Source: Amorphophallus konjac (lineage: Eukaryota; Streptophyta; Magnoliopsida; Alismatales; Araceae). Taken from it: a stretch of DNA of 64,000 bases. The translations under genes and the position numbers were made by a program. This document shows positions 11,869-22,918 of the stretch, in pieces. Position 1 is the first letter of the stretch; the number at the start of each line of letters is the position of its first letter. The stretch covers positions 322,593,829 to 322,657,828 of the forward strand of contig CM040125.1 of the NCBI GenBank assembly GCA_022559845.1, read 5' to 3'. The notes beneath the pieces are model-generated. The model ran no database searches and was not told the origin of the DNA. It saw nothing but the letters and a program-made list of their open reading frames with translations.

Positions 11869-12233
11869 TTAAAATCCCTGTGCTTTGTGATTTGAATTGT
11901 GCGATTGTCTCCTTGTCTTCTACCTCATTCACAAGTACATTCTACACACACTACACACTTATTGGTTACTCGTTGTGCACATGCATTGCAATATGTTATT
12001 GATGTTCACAAACATATCAATCTAACTGTTGTGCACCGTATTGCATCACACACAAATCCTTCACCCACACATTGTGAGGCTTGATCTGCTAAGTACATAA
12101 GTTTGCAAATAGCATGTCTATGTTTAGTTCCGCTGTGTGAAGTTGGTATAGTTTTAAATTAGACATAGTTATTAGAGGGATCTATTCACCCCCCCCCCTT
12201 TAGATCTGTTTCCCTGCACTTCGGGTCTCAACA

Positions 12234-14190
12234 AAATAAATCTTAAAAGTGTAATACGAGGTGAAAGGGATATTTTTTAGTCTACAACTATCAACGTTGT
12301 TAATAGAGGTATTATACTATGATTCTACCCTTTTAAGTGTTAAGAATGATTTTTTCTCTATCTCTCTAGATGTAAAATTATTATTTCATGGTTGAGTTAA
12401 TTAATATTAATTTAATTTTTGTAAGTTAGTAAGAGGGACATTAAATGACACTAAGGATATTGAAAAAAAAAATATGGTCACTTTTGATACTGACAAATAT
12501 AATGATTTTAGGAGATACAATGTCTAACAAGGAAGATTTCTGGGGGTACCTCGACAAAATACACCTTTTCTGGCATCCTTTTTAACAGCCTTGTGCCAAG
12601 GATTTAGTACGTGGCAATGGCATGCTGTAATATCTTGTTCAAGACCAAAGGACCTTTTCCCCCCTTTCTTCCCGAACGCAAGTCCAAAATGATTTAGGAA
12701 GAAAAGTTTGCAATAACTTAAAGAAACATTGAGTTTGCCATCACAAACTTCGCACAGGACTTGCATGATACACTAGACCCAACATGCTGGCCCTACACAT
12801 AAACTGAGATGGGATCTTTGACTTTTTTTCTGTTGTACCGTCGGCAAGATAAAAAGAAATGTTTAAAAAAAAACAAATTAGACAGCTATTTATGAAATTA
12901 CCTATTCATATCATCCGGTCTTAGTTGGACAGGTAGGAAAAAATAAATAAATAAATAAATAAATAACGGATCATCTTAATCGGTCAATTTTGATCAACCC
13001 ATGTCTTACCTAGGGAAAAGATGTTCGTTCTTTTTTTATTATTGTTTATAATCATCTGATCACCTAGATGGATCGGTATGAATGTGTAGTTTGTATAAAG
13101 AGTTACCTAAAAAATACTTTTTTTAGTATACTCACACCACAAAAGAGAACACAACAAATTACTGTACTGTCTATCTGCGACGCAGCAAGTGAAACTTGGA
13201 ATCTATTTTAAACTTCGGTCGTACACCAACGTACAAGACCTACGTGCAAAGGTTGGCTCGCCTGTTCACAAACAAATCACACTTCCCAGATCCTGCACGC
13301 GTGAGCTTTTACACTGGGCCCGCTCTGACAAGCTCCATTCGTAGTAACCGGGACTCTGCACCGTGCACGTACGCCACGCACAATTTACCGCGTGCGAAGG
13401 CAAATGCACAGGGGGTTATGTGCACCCCATCCGCACTTAGGACCCCGACACCCGGGCCCTTTCGTGTCGGGGTATTATGGACTCAGGCAGCCCAGTTTGC
13501 GTGGGAGGAACATAAATATGTTTGTTTTTTTCCATCTATTTGTCTACTTTTTCGTGGGAAACTAGTTTTTAAGATTTCTCTTTTCAAAATAGATTTTCTC
13601 ATGATTTTCCACCTTCAAAAAGGGGAACTTAGGGGAATGCAAATCCCGTCACATTGTTTGGCAATATAAAACTCCATACCATCTATTGAAAAGTGTTTTA
13701 TTTTTCGATTCAAATATCAACATTGTGTAATATTTAAAATTTATTATAATATTTGTGAGGTGCACCTTAGCCAGCCACATCGATTAGTCCTTCCTTCGCA
13801 ATCCAAGAAACTTAATTTCGGATTCTCAGTTGAAAGATTGTCAAAATAATTGAGCTGGAAGTTGTGAAAACCCATGTTTCATTTGAGAGACATCCTTGCT
13901 GTACACAAAGAATGTGATAACCTCCTAAAGTCCTAACTGTTTTTAAAATTCTACATTTACTTGCAGCTGATATGCAAAGGAGACGGCCTTCGTTTCAAAA
14001 GTGTCTGCAGAAATCAATCAACAATGATGAACAGGCAAAGGCAGCTTGGAATCTTGTTTCTGAATATAATGAAATCAGTTAGATATATTTATATAATTAT
14101 AAGAGGTGTTTGCATACACAACTGCCAGACAGCCAGGTATACCCTCGGAAGGATAAAATCAAGCTGGCCCTAGAATGGAGAAATAAGAAT
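12234..14190. other. Intergenic sequence downstream of profilin
   Basis: Mostly AT-rich low-copy DNA. An (AAAT)n microsatellite lies at about 12939-12965. The open frame at 13196-13669 has no recognisable domain and atypical composition, so it is not called as a gene. The last part, nearest 14346, would hold the profilin 3' UTR; TGTAATAATTT on the minus strand near 14205 may be a polyadenylation signal. Confidence 0.5.
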
Positions 14191-14346
14191 TGTTTCTGAC
14201 CTCGAGAAATTATTACACTTGACAAACACAGCAAGTACCAACATTAAGATCGTGGACTAACTTCAAGCCATGGAGGGAGACCTTCCCGGAAAAGCCCAAA
14301 ATCACATTCCAAGAAGCAAAACTGAGGAAGCATGCAGATGACGGGT

Positions 14347-17303
14347 CTACAGGCCCTGGTCAATAAGATAGTCACCCAACCTTTCAACAACCATGTTGCA
14401 CTGGCCTGCAGTCACAGGCTCATTATAGATGCCGAAAACTAGAGCTTGGCCAGTCTTCTTGATGGTAACGCCACCTGAGCCCTGCAAATTAAAGCAAAGA
14501 GAAAATTGAAAGAGTGTGAAATGGAAAAGTCTAGTTGTAAGTCTCCTTCCTAAGCAGAAAGACAAACAAAACCAACGGCTTCAGCCCAAAGCAACACCAA
14601 GGTCCAGAAGCAAGCCTCATGTAACTTATTCTTTTATATGTACCCTTTTTCCCCTCTTGAAAGGCGACCCATGTTCTGAGCCCCACAGAAGAAATCACAT
14701 TTGCAATCACATATGCAGATTGCAGACTCAGAGAAAAACATTTCGGCTGTAATGATTTACCAAAAAGAGGCAAGTGATCCGATCGATCACCTACTCATTC
14801 AAGAAAACCTACCGTCCCAAGGACATGTAATTCACAAAGGACAGTTTCAGCTTCAGTAATAACTTAGAGACCTTTGCTAACTCTCCTCTCTGTTCTTCTA
14901 TTATTATCTACCAGTAGATCATTTAAAAAAAAGGGAAAATTAATATGTAGTTGCTAGGCCTTTTCAGCAAACAAAAGCTTGCTTCCAGCAAAGCCGGTGA
15001 GATTTACCACACAAGAGGTACCATATAGAATACCAAATTTTGACAAGCGAAATTTAACCACCAATCCTCTCCATGCGTCAAATATTTTGCATGAGAAGAA
15101 AAAAAAATAACAGTAGTACCTCGTGGTGCAGAGCTTGCTTTTTAATATATCAAAGCATCTAAAGAAATAAAAAGCCCAAAACCTAAAAGCATAATGAAAT
15201 CTTGATAAAGTTTCCAATTGCAATTTAATTCATTGCTAATCCAATGGCTGATAAAACAAGAAAGTTTTGGAATGAATGTAATCATTGAATTGACAATTAT
15301 GTCACTATTTTGAAGCTGTGGTACGTCAGGTACATAGCATGTCAGAAGGGTATTTAGTCAGTTTAAATAGATTAGCACTGTGTTCTCTTTCCATCAAGCT
15401 GAATAATTAAAACCATCAATTTGGGATATCAACATTTCTATTGATTATGAATAAGGATCCGTCTGTTTCAGAAAAACTGTAAACCACGCCAACAATGCTA
15501 GTGTACCATGGTCTGAAAAGTGAAAGAAACTACCGGCTTCATGCATTCATAAATTTTCAGATTTACTTTTAAACAGGTACTTCCGAAAAGTTTCATTATA
15601 AGGGAACTATGAAACAACAGATTATAAAAAAAAATTACCTTCTTTCCACGAATTACTGCACCAGGCTCTCCTTGAATTACCATATATTTTGCACCTTCAA
15701 GGAATAAACCCGTGGGAGCAAGGTAGCCTGGTTCAGAAAAATCATTCATAATGCCTGAGACCTCCTCGGGTTTAAGCTGCATGATTGAAACAAACACGTG
15801 TTATACTAAGATCTACAAGAATAACAAGGCAACACTAAAGTATATGCTCTACATCAAACTAGACCATGGCTTTCAGCAGTGGAAGAAGAATTGAGAAGCA
15901 GTGCTGAAACATCAATCCAAACAAAAATACATAGAAAATGACAGTGAGTGTTATATGCCAAAGCACATGACATAACTTTGGTGGACCAATAGGAATCCCT
16001 GACTAACAGGCCAACTGTTGGTTAAAGGATGCATATTGGAATCCAAGTGAAGTTGGAAAGACAATAAAAGGCCCTCACACTTCCAATCTAATAATTTCCG
16101 TTACAGGACAACTTCAAGTAATCCCATCAAACATAAAACTTCTTTAAGTTCTATAGCAATTAGGACTGTTTTGCTATCTTCTGATTATAAGCATCGCCCG
16201 TTTTATCATTGAACTTTGCGATAAGTTAAATTTTACAACCTTCAAATACGTTATAACGCATAAAATATCAAAACTGTAAACAATATACGTTTTAGATAGA
16301 CAGAACTACAGGCCGAGATCCATGCTGATATATACATCTAATAGACTCTTCAATCGTGTGATTGGCATGCAAATTATGGATGCCGCAATCCTCAACAGCT
16401 AGCGGTTCCGAACAATGCGTCCATTTGCCTAGAAGATGACATGCGCTTTTGACTCGGTTTCTCTTATTCTCCCCTCCCCACCCACCCTCCGGTATACAGG
16501 CGACTAACATTTCTATCCGAGGAATGTCATGCTTCTTCATGCCCGTAAACAAAATACTGTTCTGTTCGAGACTACTGCATTTTCCGAAAAAATAATCCTA
16601 AGGCAAATGCAAAGTTCCAGACTATCAGATCTAATGTGAAGCACATGTAAAATGGGGTCCAAAAAGATCGGTCGAGAAATGATGACTAGCAACCGTGACA
16701 TCACGTGGAACATACACAGAACAAAGTAGGTATGTACGTGAAAAGAGAGAGCAGTAGGCAAAGGCTGCATCATCGATCAAACCCCGATCACAACAAACGG
16801 CGGAATGTAGGGAGACTCAAAGACTTCAGTGGAAGCAATCGCGACGAACAAATAAGAACACATGATCAAATAGAACCATCGCGTAAACTTTACAAAAGAC
16901 AAATGAAAGCTGCATGCAGTTGTTAATCACATCAGAACTAACGATTAGCCTCCCATCAAATCGCAACGGAAACAAGCAGCATTCGTTAGACTCGATCCAG
17001 ATCCGACCAATCGACCTCGGCGCGCACCTCAAAACGTCCAAGGAAGGATCGGCGAAAGGCCATTCCCGCACAACGGGTCAACCGATCGCATCCATCCCGC
17101 CAAGCATCTCCTCCCTCCGTAACGGAGGCAGGAGAGGAACCGCCGGCGCGAGGAAGAGGAGGAGGGGGTGGGGATACCTGGGGGAAGACCCGGCTCTGGG
17201 CCCAGACGCTGCCGTCGTGGCCGATGATCGCGGAGGCCGCGAGGGTATGGCCGTCGCCCACATCGCACATCAGGTGGTCGTCGACGTACGTTTGCCAAGA
17301 CAT
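14347..17303 (-). CDS. Profilin; exons 17178-17303, 15639-15776, 14347-14481
   Basis: Profilin is a small cytosolic protein that binds G-actin, poly-proline and phosphoinositides and controls actin assembly. Exon 1 encodes 42 residues from [14 protein letters not shown] to [11 protein letters not shown]; exon 2 encodes 46, starting [13 protein letters not shown] and ending AVIRGKK; exon 3 encodes 44, with [15 protein letters not shown] and [14 protein letters not shown], then TAG. All junctions follow GT-AG (CAG|GTATCC, TGCAG|CTT; AAG|GTAATT, TGCAG|GGC) and all introns are phase 0. Introns are 1401 and 1157 bases. The 132-residue product is one longer than the usual plant 131, through the segment [11 protein letters not shown]-terminal Trp3 and Tyr6, Trp34 and the C-terminal Tyr of the poly-proline site are present. 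No stop or frameshift is seen. It is the only host gene recognised in the window. Confidence 0.96.
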
Positions 17304-17440
17304 CTTCCCCTTGTCCTCTCTCTCTCTCTCTCTCCCCTGCGTCGATCAGTCCCCGTCGCTTCGAGGGGATCCCAAACTTTGTAAACGGCTTTAAATAAAG
17401 CGGGGTGAGGAGAGAAGAGAGAGAGAGAGAGAAGGGCAGC
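17304..17440 (-). promoter_or_regulatory. Profilin 5' UTR and core promoter region
   Basis: On the minus strand the 5' leader contains a (GA)n tract (17316-17334), and a TATA-like TATTTAAA lies at about 17390-17397, roughly 90 bases before the ATG. A second GA tract is at about 17416-17432. GA/CT-rich leaders are common in plant housekeeping promoters. The transcription start is inferred. Confidence 0.5.
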
Positions 17441-18290
17441 GTCGGAATGCCGATGGGTTTCCACGGTTGACGCTGTCCGCGACCCACCCGACGGGCACCG
17501 CGCATTGACAACCGTATATAACTGTCGCTTTCTATATTTAATTATTTATTGGAGTTATTTTATATGCGCCTTCCTTGCCTCTCCAAATATCAAAACTACC
17601 ATTTTTAATCCTCAACTATCATATATATTGTTATTAATTGAAAGTTTTCAAAATATCTCTAGATGATGAAAATATTCCCAACGTTCAGATCGGCCCTAAA
17701 CCTCTCCACATAGATCTCGAAGGTATTTTTATCATTTAATGAAACTTTTAATTAATAACAATGTTATCTACTATATTTGACATCTAATAATAATATATAA
17801 TAAAAGTATATACGAAATTAACCATTATTTCTGATGTGCGGGGCCAGATGCGAGTGGCATCGGCCGTGCTGGATTCTTGATTCGTTTGTGTCACGTGTGC
17901 ACCCAACCCAAGATTAACAAAAGAAATTCGTAATTACGTACTCTCTTCTTCTATTGTAAGAGTAAAAGACGGTCGAGGGAATTGTTACCGTTTGGTTAGT
18001 GGTATTCATTCTGCTTTGTCCCACGGAAGGGTTCTTTTTTTTTTTTTTTAGTTACCCCCACGGAAGGGTTTGGGGTAAAGAATCTAGCTCTAATTTGGTG
18101 GGAATTGGGAATGCCACGACTGCAGGTTACAGGATGAGCAAGTCCAGGGCCCAGGGAGCTTTGCTGTTCGGCGTAACAAGTCCCTTCCTTTCTCTTGATT
18201 TGACGGATAGAAATATTACGATATTAAATAATTTAAATTAGAGGATGAGAATGAGAGAGAGTTACTCCTTCCTTTTCAAATAAAATAAAG
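17441..18290. other. Intergenic sequence upstream of profilin
   Basis: No gene or clear repeat seen. AT-rich stretches and a T-run (about 18033-18048) are present. Confidence 0.4.
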
Positions 18291-18683
18291 GGATTTTTAC
18301 ATATATATCTTTATAAAATTTAGTTTTGTCAAATATATATTTCGTCGGAACATATTTTCAAGAATATTCTCAAAACATAGATAATATCACGATTATGCTG
18401 ACGCCGAAACTCCCGTGTGTTTAACCCGAGTTAGATAAGTGTGAGTTACATAGTAGGATTTTTGTACGTATACCTCTGTAAAATTTGATTTTGTCAAATA
18501 TATTTTAAATCTAACGATCGTAGATGACATATTTTACGGAATACTCTCCTCCGTCGACGACAATAAATTAAAGGGATATAACTGTAGTATTTCGGTCTAA
18601 ACGAAAGATATTCATGAAAATATATTCAAATGAGAGATATATTTGACAAAATTAAATTTTATGAAGATATACACGTAAAAATT
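18291..18683. mobile_element. Foldback/MITE-like element with about 50-bp inverted ends
   Basis: The left end (18291-18340, GGATTTTTACATATATATC ... TTTTGTCAAATATAT) and the right end (about 18635-18683, inverted) match over about 50 bases at roughly 85 percent. A third, direct copy of the same sequence lies between them at 18455-18512. No coding sequence. The exact termini and target duplication were not resolved. Confidence 0.5.
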
Positions 18684-19606
18684 CATAAAATAAACAAAGT
18701 TTGTCTCCTTGAGGGGAAATATTCTGAGTATCTTATTAGGGCTCATGATTGAGTACTCTCTGCGGACACTGAAGTAGATAAATATAAATATAAATATATT
18801 ATTTCTTACCGTATTTTTTAATCTAAAAAGGACTTTCAAAGATGTGAAAGATGTTAAAAATACCTTCTTATTTATGGGGAAATAATTGATAACGTTTGAA
18901 ATTAAACACTCTTAATGGAAGAAGAAATGTAAATCTTCCGCCAAGTAAGCGACTTGACTTGAAAAGGAATTAAGTGATTGAAGTAATACCTCACGTAGTG
19001 TTTTCTCTTGAGTTTGATGGATGGAATACCGCTACTTGACCTTATATTTATAAGTGATCGAGGGAGGCAAGAAAACGCGTAGAGCTAGGACTCTCATTGA
19101 TAAATATTTTAATTTGAATAAAAATATAAATAACCTAACACGTTGTAAAAAAATTGTGAAAATAATTAACCTTATTACAGGTGCATTACTTGAGAAAGTG
19201 TAATATTTATGTACATTAATCAATGTAATCACATCAATATAAGCATAGAAATGTCCATGCTTACTTGCATCAAAAGATTGGTGAGGGCGTGTAAGGGAGG
19301 ACATCTGTATGCTTACATTTTTGCATTGGGAGTCTTTTTCAATAATTACCAATCAAGATCTTATGAATATTTTATAACTATAGTTGAATTTCAATTTGAA
19401 TTAATTACATTTGTCTCACAATAAATTAAGGTGCAATAACAGGAGGGATATCTATATGTTTATATTTTTGCAGTAAGGTTATATTAATTATTATACATTT
19501 ATCCCTGTAGTCAAATACAGTACAATAAGTAGCGGGTTGTATGCTAATTTTTAATAACATAGACGGCTCAACATTTATAGTATCCTCTGCGGCAACATAT
19601 CACTTT
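18684..19606. other. AT-rich intergenic sequence with a short direct repeat
   Basis: No gene seen. A segment near 19288-19326 (GGAGGACATCTGTATGCTTA) recurs in diverged form at 19436-19474, about 148 bases apart, suggesting an old duplication or repeat. Confidence 0.4.
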
Positions 19607-19864
19607 AGGTCTCTTTGATAACATAATAGAAACCAGGTTAGATTAAACTCAGGTAAATTATTCTTACTTTTTTATTTTTTTTACTTTGACACGTATCCGG
19701 GTCAAGGTAGAATAACTAATTCTACTTTTTGACTAGAATTAGTTATTCCAAGAAACTCTATGTTAGAGGTGGGAAAATCTACCCGCCTTATCAAACCATA
19801 TTCTTTCTTATTCTTTGGGTTAAGGCCCCTTATTCCTCCCTTGTTCGATTATCAAAGAGGCTCA
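19607..19864. mobile_element. Putative MITE (about 258 bp), CTCTTTGATAA termini
   Basis: The left end AGGTCTCTTTGATAAC and the right end TTATCAAAGAGGCTC are inverted relatives. The size, internal (A/G)GGTTA-type motifs and CTTTGATAA termini resemble the element at 20062-20315. No coding capacity. Confidence 0.5.
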
Positions 19865-20061
19865 ATAGCAGGTTTTGACACAGAAGTCCAAGTCAACTAA
19901 AAAATATGTATTTTCTCCTCAAGGAGTGGGTAACCGGCTTCACACATGGGGGATTTAATTTATTAATGAATGACATCTTCCAATTCTCCTCGATATGTTG
20001 TAAATCACTAGATAATGAAAAACTTAAGAAAGCTAGTATCCAATCCCCGACTAAACACTAC

Positions 20062-20315
20062 GGCCCGCTTTGATAACGGGTTAAGGTGGGTTAGGATGGG
20101 TTAACCGAGGTCGGGTGACTTATTCTCTGTTTGATATTTTTTCCCTTAACCCGGGTCGGATAGGATTAAAGTGGATTAACTCATTCCACTTAAATAGATG
20201 GAATGAGTTACTCCACCCGGGTTAGGGCCACTTTGATAACTGATTGGGTTAAGGGACGGGTGGGCCAACCCGGGTAGGTCACCCCCCTTAACTCAACCCA
20301 TTACCAAAGTGGCCC
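20062..20315. mobile_element. Putative MITE (about 254 bp), GGCCCGCTTTGATAAC termini
   Basis: The left terminus GGCCCGCTTTGATAACGGG and the right terminus TTACCAAAGTGGCCC form an inverted repeat, flanked by TAC on both sides (possible 3-bp duplication, as for PIF/Harbinger-like elements). A second direct copy of the terminus (GGGCCACTTTGATAACTG) begins near 20225 and pairs with the same right end, so the last 90 bases form a near-palindrome. Confidence 0.6.
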
Positions 20316-20620
20316 TACAAGAGAAAGTGGATTTAGCTACGGACATTTTCAACAAATTATTTTCTGTCAAAAATTTCGTCTGTATTTTCGACGGGCAGAT
20401 GTCTGTCGGATAGTCCGTCGTAAATTTTGATGGATTATTTCCCGTCGGAAAAACCGTATGAATTTTAGACGGAATTTACGACGACTATTTTTTCGTCCAA
20501 AACTTTGACTAATGTTTCCGACGGATATCATTCGGTCGTAAATTCCGTCTGAAATTTTCGATGGATTTTCATTCCGTCGAAAATCCGTCAGAAATAATTT
20601 CTACTTTCCCCCCTCGCGTT
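20316..20620. mobile_element. CACTA-like subterminal repeat region, fragment
   Basis: CCTACAAGAGAAAGTGG resembles the CACTACAAGAAAA terminus of CACTA transposons. It is followed by many units of the form CCGTCGGAAA and its inverse CGACGGA, the usual subterminal repeats of that superfamily. No transposase is present. The first bases differ from CACTA, so the assignment is tentative. Confidence 0.45.
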
Positions 20621-20631
20621 CAAAATTTTCT

Positions 20632-20760
20632 CCCTCTCTCTCTCCGGTGACCGCGGTGGTGTCTCTCTCTCCCCCTCTCTCTCCGACGACCGCGGCAGTG
20701 TCGCCCTCTCCCGCTCTCTCTCCGACGAGCACGGCACCATCTCCCACCCTCTCTCTCTCT
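20632..20760. repeat. Diverged tandem repeat, CTCTCTC-CCG(G/A)(T/C)GA units
   Basis: About three units of roughly 45-50 bases, each a CT run followed by CCGACGACCGCGGCAGTG-like sequence. It lies between the CACTA-like fragment and the next LTR. Confidence 0.5.
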
Positions 20761-20776
20761 AATGAGAGACGGTGGC

Positions 20777-22289
20777 TATAATGCCTCGAGTTTTTCGGAT
20801 ATATTTCGGATCAGGATCCGTAGGTTTCGGATCACTTTCGGGGGTCTCGGAGAGCGTTTTGGGGTTTACGCATATTTTTTTCTATTGAGCCTTCGGAACC
20901 CTGTGCAGGGTGAACCGTTATGTTCTCCAACTCCGAGACATTACCAGTACGTTGGGCGTGTTTCGAGGATCGGGAAAATGATTTTTCCCAATTTTTCACA
21001 TTTTTCAGATTTTCTAGATTTCTATATAATAAAGCCCTTTCCTTTTTCTTTTTCTTCTTCTTCTTTTCCCCCCTCCCCTTCTTCCCGTTGAGACCCCCGC
21101 TCCCCTCCCGAACGTTGCCCCCTCTCCCCCGTGAATGGACACGGCGCCCCCTCCTCCGACGACGACGGACGGTGGGCCAAGGCGACGTCGTGGTGGCGAC
21201 GGCGGTGACGAGGCGAGCACGATGGTGGTGATCTTGCGGCGTGGGTGTGGAGTTCGTGGTTTGAACGTGATTTGAAGATCGGCGGCGATCCGGTGGTTTC
21301 GGCCTTCCTTGAGGTAGGGGGACGGATCCCTCCTCTTTGTATTCCCTTTCCCGTGATTTCTAGGCCGAGGAGAGGTCAAGAGGGGATTGTTTGTGCCGGG
21401 GAGGGAAAATGCATGATTTGGGGTTGAGCGCCGGATCTCACGTCCTTTGAGGTTTTTGACCGATCTATGGGCATGAAATGATGCAAGGAGGGCTAGGGAA
21501 GAGTTCCCCTTTGTTTCCCCATCACCAGGGGGTGAATGGGGCGTTGTTTGGATTTTTCCGCCGTTTACGTCGTTTTCGCGCTCGAATCGTAGTAGCGGTC
21601 CTACCAGAGACCGCCATCTTCATGGGACGGTCCTCTCGGGGGTCGCTATTCGTTTCGAATGTTGGTTGGGGGTTGCGGTCCCGGGGAGACCACCACCCCC
21701 AGTTGCGGTCTCGCGACTGACCGCTACCCTTGGGGTAGTGGCCAGCCGCCGACCGTTTCTATGGTCGGGTCAACGCACCCGCGCGGTGTGGGTTTTTGAC
21801 CGTTGGGAGACCCTGCCAAGTTGCGGCCAGGGCATGGCCGTTTCCTGGTGGTTGCGGTCAGTGGGTGACCGCCCCATTGGGGTAGCGACCTGGCGATGGG
21901 CCGGCACTCACCCCCCCCCCCCCCCAGGTTCGCCAGGTGCCAAGTTGCGGCCCAAGGCTGGCCGCCACTTGGAGTGACGGTCCAAGGAGGACCGCCACTC
22001 TATTTCCATTGCGACTGAGGCTTCTATTGTGTCGCGTGAGCCTCCGAATGAGTTAGTTTTGGGTCTCTTGTGGCGTGTGGCCCAAGGGTTGCCTCAAGCA
22101 CCCAGTGAGAGCCACAGGTACGCCAAGGGGTCCTTGGAGGAGTGAGTCACCTCGGTTGGTGTACCCGTGTGACTTGAAGGCCGATTTTACCTCGTCCGTG
22201 TCCTGGACACCCGTTTTCCCCCGTTCGAGTCACCAAGAGTCGGTGTCAGTACGGAGGGCCATCTCCGTACCTCGTCAGTGGTTATCCGG
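20777..22289 (+). mobile_element. Tekay-like Gypsy LTR fragment (5' part of LTR)
   Basis: It starts TATAATGCCTCGAG, aligned with TGTAATGTCCCGAG of the LTR at 47094; the first G has changed to A. Then come the shared block GGATCAGGATCCGTAGG with TTTCGGATCACTTTCGGGGG, a TATA box at about 21023-21032, a pyrimidine-rich leader and an array of GCGGTC...GACCGC units (21590-22000). No PBS follows: the LTR is cut at 22290 by another LTR. Overlapping ORFs are not genes. Confidence 0.65.
21590..22000 (+). repeat. Array of GCGGTC-N(7-10)-GACCGC hairpin units
   Basis: About ten imperfect inverted repeats, such as GCGGTC-TCGCGACT-GACCGC, spaced about 35-45 bases apart in the transcribed part of the LTR. 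A C run of about 16 bases at 21910-21925 lies within. Confidence 0.6.
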
Positions 22290-22913
22290 TGTAGCACCCC
22301 GAGAGTTAATTAAATAAGATAAAAGGGTAATAATTGATAAAATATTTACTATTAAATTAGAAATTTCTTTAAGTGAAATTTTAACTAATTTATAAAAATC
22401 TAGAAAATTCATAATTACGTAGAGGGCTACAACTTTTGATAAATTGTCTTCTTGGTCAGACCCTAAATAAAATTTTAATCAAGCCGAATTGATGGAATTA
22501 TGGCTAAAATCGAGCTTAAATAGATCGAGCCTTAGATCGCCCAATTCGAGCCCAAATATCGACAATTTGAGCCCAAACCAGGCCCATTCGATCGGCCTTG
22601 CCGAGTAGCCCATTTCCCCTCTCTTTCCCCGCTGAAACCCTAACCCTAGGAATCTAATTCTGTGCGAGAAGGCGACGCGACCCGGTCAAACGTGAGTTTC
22701 ACACACGTTCAGCATCGTGAACTCTACTCGATCTTATCTCGCTTCCCTAGATCGATAGCCTCTATAAATCAAACCCTAGCTCGACCTAGAACCCTCATTT
22801 GCTGTGGCAGACGGCGAGGAGCTCGTTCGAGGGAGGATTCGGCATGGTGGTGGAGCACAAGTTTGTGTGATCCCGAGTGTCGTCATCCCCTTCTTCCTTT
22901 GATTTAGGTAGGT
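22290..22913 (+). mobile_element. Tekay-like LTR X, first segment
   Basis: It begins TGTAGCACCCCGAGAG, a terminus style of Tekay/Del-type LTRs, with TATAAAT at about 22763-22769. It is interrupted by element C. Removing C (22919-33859) and one AATGG restores continuity with 33865. Confidence 0.6.
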
Positions 22914-22918
22914 AATGG
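22914..22918 (+). other. Target site duplication AATGG, left copy (element C)
   Basis: AATGG immediately precedes the LTR start TGTTGTG and is repeated exactly at 33860-33864. Confidence 0.95.

Larger units (their letters stand above)
7323..12233 (+). mobile_element. Sirevirus-type Copia element B, 3' remnant
   Basis: Only the 3' non-coding region and 3' LTR remain. 7323-9714 has no coding sequence but carries AGGGGGAG tracts at 7719-7728, 8366-8374, 9159-9170 and 9653-9666, then the terminal tract before the LTR at 9715. This multiple-tract arrangement is typical of Sireviruses. The LTR differs from A, C, D and E in U3 but shares the conserved hairpin and the C-run plus TTTAGATC near its end. 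The 5' side is lost at the junction with the LTR fragment ending at 7322. Confidence 0.75.
9715..12233 (+). repeat. 3' LTR of element B
   Basis: The LTR begins TGTTGTGTACTTTG right after AAAAGGGGGGAGATTAT and ends CTCAACA (2519 bases). It contains a U3 motif array (10110-10870), CACGTGG near 10951, TATA box TCTATAAATA at 11146-11155, a purine-rich leader, GT microsatellites (about 11608-11628 and 11668-11688) and the conserved hairpin at 11832-11868. A ten-base C run sits close to the end. Following bases AAATA could be a target duplication, but the partner is not in the window. Confidence 0.75.

Noticed and set aside
11545..12002. Cys/Val-rich ORFs of 87 and 130 residues
   Set aside because: They are translations of the GT microsatellites in the LTR of element B.
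13196..13669. A 157-residue plus-strand ORF between element B and profilin
   Set aside because: No recognisable domain, no promoter or splice support and uneven composition; not enough to call a gene.
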